From contig CAYGZA010000364.1 in NCBI GenBank assembly GCA_964354135.1, positions 1 through 6,046 of the forward strand: a stretch of 6,046 nt of DNA, given 5' to 3'. Positions 1-5,727 of this stretch are shown in pieces; the stretch's first letter is position 1; every line of letters begins with the position of its first letter. Origin of the DNA: CAYGZA01 sp964354135. GTDB lineage: Bacteria > Planctomycetota > Planctomycetia > Pirellulales > Thermoguttaceae. The translations under genes and the position numbers were made by a program. The notes below the pieces were generated by a model. The model saw nothing but the letters and a program-made list of their open reading frames with translations, made no database searches and was not told the DNA's origin.

Positions 1-500
1 TCGATCCAGTCGTCGCCCCGAGGCGCCGGGCCGCGGTGCAACGGCACACCGCCGGGCTCGCCCGCCAAGGCGCTGAGCGAACACCATCGCCACTGCTCGG
101 CACGCCGCACCAACCGCGCCCGCAACGCGTTCCGCTCCACATACCGCAGCACCGCAAGGAGGTGCTCGTCCTCCTGAATCGGGAATGCCTTGAAACGTCC
201 CTGCCAAACGTGCCCGCTGGACGCGTAGTGGCGGTGATAACGTCGCACATGGGCCGTCAGTAACCACTGCATCCAGCGGCTCAGATCACCATCACCGAAC
301 GGCCACAGGACCAAGTGGAAATGATTCGGCATCAAGCACCAGCCGAGCAACCGCATCGGCAGACGCCCACAGGCCTCCTCCAGCAACGCTGCAAAGGCCG
401 CGAAGTCCTGTTCCTTGTGGAAGACCGACTGGCGCCCATTGCCGCGGTTGAGCACATGGTAGCAGACCCCGCCGACAGACGCTCTTGCGGTCCTTGCCAT
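1..500 (-). CDS. REP-associated tyrosine transposase (RAYT, Y1_Tnp family), 3' end missing
   Basis: This gene runs off the left edge; 166 codons are visible from the ATG at 500-498. Members of this family are single-strand DNA nucleases/transposases related to IS200/IS605 TnpA and often domesticated to act on REP hairpins. The N-terminus has the family's YHVLNRG signature (residues 14-20). The HUH metal-binding motif is LMPNHFHLV (56-64; H60 and H62). The region RYVERNALRARLV (119-131) carries the probable catalytic Tyr120. VWQGRFKAF (98-106) and WRWCSLSAL (137-145) are also typical. The start is fixed because an in-frame TAG lies four codons upstream with no other start between. No obvious Shine-Dalgarno is visible. 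Family members are usually about 200-230 residues, so some 40-60 C-terminal residues lie outside the window. All expected motifs are intact, so the visible part shows no decay. It is divergent from the next gene. Confidence 0.93.
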   Translation of the reverse strand, partial: MARTARASVGGVCYHVLNRGNGRQSVFHKEQDFAAFAALLEEACGRLPMRLLGWCLMPNHFHLVLWPFGDGDLSRWMQWLLTAHVRRYHRHYASSGHVWQGRFKAFPIQEDEHLLAVLRYVERNALRARLVRRAEQWRWCSLSALAGEPGGVPLHRGPAPRGDDWI

Positions 501-521
501 GCCGCCATTCTAACCCGAGAA

Positions 522-562
522 CCAGACCCCCACAAGGGAAAAGATGAATGTCCCCTTTTCCG
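522..562 (-). repeat. Hairpin element upstream of the transposase, possible element end
   Basis: Read on the transposase strand, GGAAAAG (561-555) pairs with CTTTTCC (543-537) around an 11-nt loop containing GGGACATTC. It is followed by a G-run and GTCTGGTTCTC (about 530-517). The stem is seen directly. From general knowledge, short hairpins and phrases of the type AAAAGGGGTC/GGGGACA often flank RAYT genes, and IS200/IS605 enzymes recognise subterminal hairpins. Assigning this one as the transposase's recognition site or element end is an inference. No matching partner is visible because the other side of the gene is outside the window. Confidence 0.4.
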
Positions 563-653
563 AACGTTGGGAAATCCGCGGTGTTAAGCCCCACGCGGCC
601 GCTTTGGCTTGACCGGCGTCGGAGAGTTGTGCCGGATATGCCGATAGATCCTT

Positions 654-711
654 CAAGGCAGGAAGTGCGCACCGGAATACTACCTCCGGTTTACTAGGCA
701 CTTCTGCCTTG
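654..711. repeat. Two-part inverted repeat in the leader of the DUF1207 gene
   Basis: The arms 654-668 (CAAGGCAGGAAGTGC) and 698-711 (GCACTTCTGCCTTG) form 14 base pairs with one bulged G at 662. Inside them, ACCGGA (671-676) pairs with TCCGGT (685-690) around an 8-nt loop. The structure ends four bases before the GAGGGGGG ribosome binding site of the next gene. The loop and inner stem contain ACCTCC (682-687), which could alternatively pair with that site. It may be an mRNA leader hairpin that controls translation, a protein-binding palindrome, or an REP-like target of the nearby transposase. The pairing is certain; the role is not known. It is unlikely to be a terminator: the flanking genes diverge and no T-run follows. 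Confidence 0.6.
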
Positions 712-714
712 GAT

Positions 715-722
715 GAGGGGGG
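715..722 (+). promoter_or_regulatory. Ribosome binding site of the DUF1207 gene
   Basis: GAGGGGGG lies nine bases before the ATG at 732. It supports that start over later ones and sits immediately after the 654-711 inverted repeat, which could affect access to it. Confidence 0.65.
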
Positions 723-731
723 AAAACAACA

Positions 732-1814
732 ATGGAGAAGAAACAAGGGCGATGGCACCGGTTCATCTGCCTGACGTACCCCTCATTCGGACTGCTGGCG
801 GTGATGGCGATGGTCATGGGGCAGTCCGTTTGGGCCGAGGGAACCGCAACCCTTCTGGCCGGGGGTGCGAGCCCCAATCTGGGCCTGCCGGTTCGGATGC
901 CTGCCGAGCAGGTGGTCGGTCCCGCCGATCCGTTGCCGGATCGCCAGGATACCGCCGTGCCATCCCGACTGAGTGAATCCTCGGCGAACATTGCTCCCGC
1001 GGACTACCCTCGAGCTTGGATCCAGAAGGTCCCGACCCCCGATTCAGCGGACACCGAGGCGTTTCAGTTGTTCCCTGAGGGATTGATCTATCGCTCGTAT
1101 CTGGCGGGGATGAAGGAGCCGCGGCTTGCCGGGATGTGGGTCCACGAGAAGGAGCAAGGCTGGCTTTGGGACGCGGCTGTGGGCGCCCGAGCCGGGATTC
1201 TCCGCTACGGGACCCAAGATCCGCTACGGCCGGAAGGCTGGCAGCTCGATACCGAAGCCGCCGTTTTTCCCCGGCTGAGTCCCGAGGGCGACCGGGATCT
1301 GATCTCGGCCGACTACCGCGTCGGCATTCCGCTCACCGTCGGGTCAAAGGACTATCAGGTCAAGCTCGCCTGGTATCACTTGAGCTCGCACCTGGGCGAC
1401 GAGTTCCTGCTCCACAATCCCGGTTATCCGCGGGTCAACTACAGCCGGGACGCGATTGTCCTTGGCAACTCGTTCTACTTGACCGACGACGTCCGCCTCT
1501 ACGCCGAAGCCGAATGGGCCTACTACACCGACGGCGGGACGGAGCCGTGGGCGTTTCAGTTCGGCGTGGACTATAGCCCGGCGGAGCCGGTCGGCCGCCT
1601 GCGGGGGGCGCCGTTCGTCGCCGTCAACGCTCACCTGCGGGAGGAAGTGGATTTCGGCGGCAACCTGGTGGTGCAGGCCGGCTGGCAGTGGCGCGGCCAA
1701 TCCGGCCACCTCTTCCGGTTCGGAATGCAGTACTTCAACGGCAAGAGCGACCAGTTCGAGTTCTTCCGCCGCAGCGAAGACCGGCTGGGACTCGGGATCT
1801 GGTACGATTTCTGA
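732..1814 (+). CDS. Exported DUF1207 family protein, probable outer-membrane beta-barrel
   Basis: A 360-residue protein of unknown biochemical function. Residues 1-35 are a signal peptide: basic start (MEKK...R), hydrophobic core about 19-30, and a likely cleavage after SVWA (32-35). Residues 36-95 look disordered and rich in Pro, Ala and Ser. The DUF1207 domain follows to the end and is recognised by LFPEGLIYRSYLAGMKEPRL (113-132), HLSSHLGDEF (216-225) and NYSRDAIVLGNSFYL (236-250). The second half alternates polar and hydrophobic residues in strands such as VRLYAEAEWAYY, and the protein ends in GIWYDF. A terminal aromatic residue and girdle tyrosines and tryptophans fit an outer-membrane barrel; this is inferred. 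DUF1207 is, to my knowledge, mostly found in planctomycetes and some other Gram-negative bacteria. The start is supported by GAGGGGGG nine bases upstream. No functional partner is evident. Confidence 0.85.
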   Translation: MEKKQGRWHRFICLTYPSFGLLAVMAMVMGQSVWAEGTATLLAGGASPNLGLPVRMPAEQVVGPADPLPDRQDTAVPSRLSESSANIAPADYPRAWIQKVPTPDSADTEAFQLFPEGLIYRSYLAGMKEPRLAGMWVHEKEQGWLWDAAVGARAGILRYGTQDPLRPEGWQLDTEAAVFPRLSPEGDRDLISADYRVGIPLTVGSKDYQVKLAWYHLSSHLGDEFLLHNPGYPRVNYSRDAIVLGNSFYLTDDVRLYAEAEWAYYTDGGTEPWAFQFGVDYSPAEPVGRLRGAPFVAVNAHLREEVDFGGNLVVQAGWQWRGQSGHLFRFGMQYFNGKSDQFEFFRRSEDRLGLGIWYDF

Positions 1815-1999
1815 TGACCGCCGCGAGAATACCGTTGCCGCCGCACTGAATCCACTGCAATGCCGGCTCGCGTCAAGACAACCTCAGTTTTCCTCGGGCC
1901 GACCCCACCCTCCCGGAATCCAGAAGACTCGTGTAGAATCGGGCGTGAAGCGACGAGATGCCTTCCCCCGGGACCAAGCTCCCTTCACGAGGTCCAACC
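1815..1999 (+). promoter_or_regulatory. Intergenic region with a candidate -10 hexamer (1934-1939)
   Basis: This 185-bp gap contains no gene. TAGAAT at 1934-1939 matches five of six bases of the bacterial -10 consensus and lies about 60 bases before the flavoprotein start. No good TTGACA-like -35 is found at the usual distance (about 1911-1916 reads TCCCGG), so the promoter call is weak. A six-base inverted pair CGCGAG/CTCGCG (1822-1827 and 1867-1872) with a 39-nt loop lies just after the DUF1207 stop, but no T-run follows it and I do not call it a terminator. The gap suggests that the flavoprotein-apbE pair is transcribed separately from the DUF1207 gene. Confidence 0.3.
1989..1993 (+). promoter_or_regulatory. 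Ribosome binding site that decides the flavoprotein start
   Basis: GAGGT lies six bases before the ATG at 2000. An in-frame ATG at 1958 would add 14 residues (MPSPGTKLPSRGPT), has no comparable site, and would bury the signal peptide. The start at 2000 is therefore preferred. Confidence 0.7.
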
Positions 2000-4633
2000 A
2001 TGAAAAGGCCCGTTCTCGCAGCGACGCTGCTGCTCGGTTTCGCCGCAAGTGCCGGCGCGGCCACGCTCCTGGTGGAAGCGGAGAGTTTTGCCAAGCCCGG
2101 CGGCTGGGTGGTCGATCAGCAGTCGATCGACGTGATCGGCTCGTCGTATCTCCTGGCCCACGGTCTGGGCGTCCCGGTTGCCGATGCGACCACGCAGGTC
2201 GCCGTTCCCGAGCCGGGGAGGTACCGAGTCTTGGTGCGCACCAAGGACTGGGTTGCGCGGTGGAACGCGCCCGGCGCGCCGGGGCGGTTTCAACTGCTCG
2301 TCGACGGCAAGCCGCTCCCCGAGACCTTCGGCACCCGGGGCCGCGACTGGTTCTGGCACGACGGCGGAGAGGTGGAGATCCGCGCCAAGAAGGTCACGCT
2401 CGCCCTGCACGACCTGACCGGCTTCGCCGGGCGGTGCGACGCGATTGTGCTCAGCAGCGACCCCGCGTTCGTCCCGCCGGACGACGCCGAGGCGCTGGCC
2501 GCATTTCGCCGGAAGGCCCTCGGGCTTCCCGATCAGCCGCCCACGGCGGGCGACTACGACGTGGTCGTGGTCGGCGGCGGGGTGGCCGGCTGCTGCGCCG
2601 CGGTCTCTTCCTCACGCCTCGGCCTGAAGGTTGCGCTGGTGCAGAATCGGCCGGTGTTGGGCGGAAACAGCAGCTCCGAGGTCCGCGTGTGGATCCAAGG
2701 CCGCGTCCAGCAGCAACCCTATCCCGCAATCGGGGAAATCGTCGAGGAGATGAATACGCACCCCAAGGTGTGTCCCGGGCCCGGGGAAACCTACGGCGAC
2801 GACGTGAAGCTGCAGGTCGTCCGTGCGGAAAAGAACGTCGGCCTCTACCTCGGCCAACACGTCTATGAGGCGGAAACGGACGGGAATCGCATCCGGGCCG
2901 TCGTTGCCAAGGACATCCTGACCGGCCGGCCGTCCCGTTACACGGGCCGGTGGTTTGTCGACGCCACCGGCGACGCCAACTTGGGAGCGCTCGCCAGGGC
3001 CGACCACGAGATGACCAGCCAAGGGCACCTCGGCTCCAGCAATCTCTGGTATACCCGCGATACGGGCAAGCCCGCTGCGTTTCCCCGCTGCCCGTGGGCC
3101 CTCGACCTCTCCGACAAGCCGTTGCCCACGGACCTGAAGGCCCTGGGCCACTGGTTCTGGGAGAGCGGATTCAACGAGGATACGATCCGCAACGCCGAAG
3201 CGATTCGCGACCACAACTTCCGCGCCATGTTCGGCGCCTGGGACTGCCTCAAGAACGTCAAGAAGCTGTATCCGGACCACAAGCTGGAGTGGGCGGCGTT
3301 CATCTCGGGCAAGCGCGAGTCGCGCCGGCTCTTCGGCGACGTGGTGCTCACGCAAGAGGACGTTCTCTCGGGCCGGCGGTTCCCCGACGGCTGCTTCCCG
3401 GCAACGTGGAAGATCGACTTGCACTACCCCGACCCGAAGTACGCCGCGGCGTCGCCGGGCAACGAATTCCTTGCGGTGGCCAAGTTCACGCCCTTCGACG
3501 CCCCGTACTGGGTGCCGTATCGCTGCCTCTACAGCCGCAACGTCGCCAACCTGTTCATGGCCGGACGCGACGTCAGCGTTACCCACGAGGCCCTGGGCAC
3601 GGTCCGCGTCATGGGCACCGGCGGCACGATGGGGGAGGCGGTGGGGCGGGCCGCGTACCTGTGCAAGAAGCACGGCGTCGATCCCCGGGGCGTCTATAAG
3701 AAGCACCTCGAAGAGTTCCGCCGGCTGCTGGCAAGGTCGACCAAGCCGGGCGGCCCAAAACCCCGAAACGGCCTGATCGCCTATGCCGACGCTCCCGACG
3801 GCCCGCCGGGACCGCACGCGATGCAGCAGGCTCAGCTCTACACGATCGAACCGAGCGGCCGGAACCGCAGGCAGCTTACTCGGGGACCGGCCGGCAATTT
3901 CTTTCCCGCCTGGTCGCCCGACGGCAAGCAGCTTGCCTTCGTCTCCGTGCGCCACGGAGGCCCGGCAATCTGGCTCGTGGACGGAGACGACCGTCGCCAA
4001 CGGCGGCTCACCGAGGGGCTCATCCCCGCCTGGTCGCCGGACGGCAAGCGGTTGGCCTTCGTCCGGCCCTCCGGCGGCGGCCCTCAAATCTGGGTGATCG
4101 GCGCCGACGGCGCCGGCGAGAAGCAACTGACCAGCGAGGGGGCGAACAACGTCCCCACCTGGTCTCCGCGGGGCGACCGGATCGCGTTTTGGTCGGGCGA
4201 CGAGCGCGGGTTCGGCCAAGTCTGGGTCATGGACCGCGACGGCGCCGGAAGGAGGCAACTGACCTTTCCGGCGACGAACGATTACACGCCGCGCGGCAGC
4301 AGTGCGAACGCCCCGGCGTGGCTCTCCAGCGAGAAGATCGTCTATTGGTCCGGCATCGAGCACCAGTACGGCCAGGTGTGGACGATGGACGCGGACGGGA
4401 GCAATCGCAGGCAACTCACGACGGCCCCGGCCCCCGCATCGAGCGACAATCCCGCATGGTCGCCGGACGGCACCAAGATCCTCTTCGACACCCAGCGGCG
4501 CGGCAAGCCGGAAATCTGGGTCATGGATGCCGACGGCTCCAACCAGCAGGTCCTGATTCCCGACGTGAAGGTGCTTCCCGGAAGGACTTCCTGGCAGCCG
4601 ATCCCGGCCGCCGACGGGGCGCCGGAAAAATAG
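2000..4633 (+). CDS. Exported FAD-dependent oxidoreductase fused to a six-bladed TolB/PD40-like beta-propeller
   Basis: An 877-residue, three-part protein. Residues 1-20 or 21 are a Sec signal peptide (MKRPVLAATLLLGFAASAGA) with no twin-arginine motif. Residues about 22-165 form a beta-rich module starting LLVEAESF, as seen at the N-terminus of secreted planctomycete flavoproteins. Residues about 185-555 are an FAD_oxidored (PF12831-like) domain: Rossmann motif VVGGGVAGCCAA (190-201), PVLGGNSSSEVRVW (218-231), VDATGD (320-325) and the C-terminal FAD-binding segment AGRDVSVTHEALGTVRVMG (521-539). After a Pro/Gly/Lys-rich linker (about 575-590) comes a propeller of PD40-like repeats with blade tryptophans W638, W678, W721, W774, W820 and W865 and recurring WSPDG and IWVMDADG motifs. 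SWQPIP near the end appears to complete the first blade, giving six. The substrate is unknown; export implies the cell envelope or outside. apbE follows after 40 bp. I am sure of the domains, not of the reaction. Confidence 0.9.
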   Translation: MKRPVLAATLLLGFAASAGAATLLVEAESFAKPGGWVVDQQSIDVIGSSYLLAHGLGVPVADATTQVAVPEPGRYRVLVRTKDWVARWNAPGAPGRFQLLVDGKPLPETFGTRGRDWFWHDGGEVEIRAKKVTLALHDLTGFAGRCDAIVLSSDPAFVPPDDAEALAAFRRKALGLPDQPPTAGDYDVVVVGGGVAGCCAAVSSSRLGLKVALVQNRPVLGGNSSSEVRVWIQGRVQQQPYPAIGEIVEEMNTHPKVCPGPGETYGDDVKLQVVRAEKNVGLYLGQHVYEAETDGNRIRAVVAKDILTGRPSRYTGRWFVDATGDANLGALARADHEMTSQGHLGSSNLWYTRDTGKPAAFPRCPWALDLSDKPLPTDLKALGHWFWESGFNEDTIRNAEAIRDHNFRAMFGAWDCLKNVKKLYPDHKLEWAAFISGKRESRRLFGDVVLTQEDVLSGRRFPDGCFPATWKIDLHYPDPKYAAASPGNEFLAVAKFTPFDAPYWVPYRCLYSRNVANLFMAGRDVSVTHEALGTVRVMGTGGTMGEAVGRAAYLCKKHGVDPRGVYKKHLEEFRRLLARSTKPGGPKPRNGLIAYADAPDGPPGPHAMQQAQLYTIEPSGRNRRQLTRGPAGNFFPAWSPDGKQLAFVSVRHGGPAIWLVDGDDRRQRRLTEGLIPAWSPDGKRLAFVRPSGGGPQIWVIGADGAGEKQLTSEGANNVPTWSPRGDRIAFWSGDERGFGQVWVMDRDGAGRRQLTFPATNDYTPRGSSANAPAWLSSEKIVYWSGIEHQYGQVWTMDADGSNRRQLTTAPAPASSDNPAWSPDGTKILFDTQRRGKPEIWVMDADGSNQQVLIPDVKVLPGRTSWQPIPAADGAPEK
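3767..4609 (+). other. Beta-propeller repeat region of the flavoprotein
   Basis: Six PD40-like units of about 40-53 residues each. Blade 1 begins with NGLIAYAD (590-597) and lacks the usual WSPDG strand, which the C-terminal SWQPIP (864-869) seems to supply as a closing strand. Blades 2 and 3 are the most alike: 3904-3943 and 4024-4063 match at 35 of 40 bases with an exact 120-bp period. Blades 4 and 5 are followed by longer insertions. TolB-type propellers usually bind proteins or small ligands; which applies here is unknown. Confidence 0.8.
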
Positions 4634-4657
4634 ACCGGGATCACACTACTCGATCCG

Positions 4658-4703
4658 GAAACGGGACCGAACCGTGAAACGGGACCGAACCGTGAAACGG
4701 GAC
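4658..4703 (+). repeat. 18-bp tandem repeat covering the apbE start codon
   Basis: The unit GAAACGGGACCGAACCGT occurs at 4658-4675 and 4676-4693 and is followed by a partial third copy (GAAACGGGAC, 4694-4703), giving about 2.6 identical units. The unit is six codons long, so it repeats in frame and yields two equivalent GTG starts, at 4674 and 4692, each preceded by the same bases. Just upstream, CCGGGATC (4636-4643) can pair with GATCCGG (4652-4658), with one bulge, as a weak hairpin. Confidence 0.9.
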
Positions 4704-5528
4704 GCGCACCACGGGCCCACGGTGGCCCACGAGGCCATGGGGACGCGGTTCGAGCTGCGCATCGCCTCCGCCGACCCGGTCTATGCCCGGCAGGCGGCCG
4801 CGGAGGCACTTGCAGAACTCGACCTGATCGAGAGCCGCCTGAGCCGCTTCGTCGAGAACAGCGACATTGCCCGGATCAACCGGCTCGCGGCCGGCGAGTC
4901 GACCGTGGCGAGCCTCGATGCGTTCGAGTGCCTGCGGATTGCCCTTGCGGTCCAGCGGGAGATGGGCGGGGCGTTCGACGTGGCCTATTCGTCGGCCGGC
5001 AAAGCGCCGGGCCGCGTGCAGATTGCCCTGGACGAGAAGGAGCACACCGTCCGGGTCCTTGTCGACGGGGTGCGGCTCGACCTCGGCGGCATCGGCAAGG
5101 GGTTCGCGCTGGATCGCATGGCGGCGCTTTTGCGCGAGTGGGACATCGAGTCGGCCTTGCTCTCGGCGAGCACGAGCACGCTCTTGGCCCTCGCGGCGCC
5201 GCCGGGCGAGCGAGGCTGGCCGGTCCGCTTCGGTCCCGAGGCCCGACCGCGGCGGCTCCTGCTGGCCGGGCGGGCATTCAGCGGCTCGGGCACGGCCGTG
5301 AAGGGCGACCACATTGTCGATCCGCGGACCGGCCGTCCGGCCCAGCGCTGGCTCCGCGCCTGGGCGGCGGCGCCCACTGCGGCCGTGGCCGACGCCCTAT
5401 CCACCGCGTTCATGGTGATGACCGAGGAAGAGATGCGGGAGTACTGTCGGGTCCACGAGGAAGTCTCGGCATGCGCGTTGGAGGCCGCCAGCGCCCCATT
5501 GCTCGTCATCGCGGATCGAGAGAGTTGA
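4674..5528 (+). CDS. apbE: FAD:protein FMN transferase, ApbE family
   Basis: A 284-residue protein. ApbE enzymes use FAD and Mg2+ to attach FMN covalently to a threonine or serine of target proteins. Family features in order: AMGTRFEL (21-28), SRLSRFVENSDIARINRLAAG (54-74), GGAFDVAY (98-105), LDLGGIGKGFALDRMAALL (135-153), DHIVDPRTGRPA (212-223) and ADALSTAF (239-246). D240 and T244 match the usual metal-binding pair in spacing. The segment usually rich in glycine after the ALL strand reads SASTST (164-169). Most ApbE proteins are about 320-350 residues with a lipoprotein or other export signal; this one has none and its N-terminus is short and basic. The start is GTG with only a weak GGGA upstream, and the tandem repeat makes GTG at 4692 equally possible. 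The ATG at 4737 is too late because that Met belongs to the conserved MGT motif. It is probably co-transcribed with the flavoprotein 40 bp upstream. Confidence 0.9.
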   Translation: MKRDRTVKRDAHHGPTVAHEAMGTRFELRIASADPVYARQAAAEALAELDLIESRLSRFVENSDIARINRLAAGESTVASLDAFECLRIALAVQREMGGAFDVAYSSAGKAPGRVQIALDEKEHTVRVLVDGVRLDLGGIGKGFALDRMAALLREWDIESALLSASTSTLLALAAPPGERGWPVRFGPEARPRRLLLAGRAFSGSGTAVKGDHIVDPRTGRPAQRWLRAWAAAPTAAVADALSTAFMVMTEEEMREYCRVHEEVSACALEAASAPLLVIADRES

Positions 5529-5649
5529 CACGCCGGGACCATCGTACAACGTGGCCCTCTCTCCTCTGCCCGGTACCGTTGTTGACCACCCTCGGGCCCG
5601 CGGGCTCCTCGGAAGTGGCCAAAATCGCATTGTGGACAATATGAGGCGT

Positions 5650-5666
5650 TTGGCACGTTTTGGGCC
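5650..5666 (+). promoter_or_regulatory. Candidate sigma-54 (-24/-12) promoter-like site
   Basis: TTGGCACG (5650-5657) matches the -24 element fully, and GGGCC (5662-5666) places the required GC at the correct 12-base distance from the GG. However, the two T residues of the -12 element are missing. No clear gene lies downstream within the window, so the match may be chance. Confidence 0.2.
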
Positions 5667-5679
5667 AGAGACGGCCCAA
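5660..5679. terminator. Hairpin after apbE, possible terminator
   Basis: TTGGGCC (5660-5666) pairs perfectly with GGCCCAA (5673-5679) around the 6-nt loop AGAGAC. It lies about 130 bases after the apbE stop. No run of T follows (TCGTAATCC), so it is not a standard intrinsic terminator; it could still end or stabilise the transcript. Confidence 0.35.
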
Positions 5680-5690
5680 TCGTAATCCTT

Positions 5691-5727
5691 TGCCGCATAA
5701 GGACTTAAGTGGCTATCTTATGGGGCA
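5691..5727. repeat. Long hairpin with 11-nt arms
   Basis: TGCCGCATAAG (5691-5701) and CTTATGGGGCA (5717-5727) form ten base pairs with one G-G mismatch (5695/5723) around a 15-nt loop. The loop contains the palindrome ACTTAAGT (5703-5710). It starts 11 bases after the preceding hairpin. Together they look like a designed structural unit, for example an intergenic repeat or an attachment-like site; the role is not known. Confidence 0.5.

Noticed and set aside
586..610. AAGCC-GCGGCCGC-GGCTT palindromic arrangement
   Set aside because: The outer stem is only five bases around an 8-bp GC palindrome with no T-run. This is expected by chance in GC-rich DNA.
609..640. TTGACC ... GATATG as a promoter for the DUF1207 gene
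   Set aside because: The -35 is good, but the spacer is 20 bases and the -10 matches only three of six, so I do not call it.
36..672. Short plus- and minus-strand open frames overlapping the transposase
   Set aside because: The intact minus-strand RAYT frame (500 to 1) explains this DNA up to 500. The frames reaching 672 show no motifs and no ribosome binding site.
1945..2868. A 307-codon plus-strand open frame overlapping the flavoprotein in another frame
   Set aside because: It is Arg/Gly-rich with no motifs and is a shadow of the FAD domain coding region.
2951..2990. VDATGDA in the flavoprotein as a possible covalent flavin attachment site for ApbE
   Set aside because: This is the conserved Rossmann-fold DATGD segment found in many FAD enzymes and does not fit the usual ApbE target pattern (D..(S/T)GA(T/S)). 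I found no other good target in the protein.
2612..4414. A 600-codon open frame on the minus strand opposite the flavoprotein
   Set aside because: It has no recognisable domain and is Arg/Ala/Gly/Val rich, as expected for the complement of a GC-rich gene. The plus strand carries clear FAD and propeller motifs over the same stretch.
4658..4703. 18-bp tandem units as a CRISPR-like array
   Set aside because: The units are directly adjacent with no spacers, so it is a short tandem repeat.
4641..5312. Minus-strand open frame of 223 codons opposite apbE
   Set aside because: apbE motifs on the plus strand account for the sequence; the minus frame is low-complexity and matches nothing I recognise.
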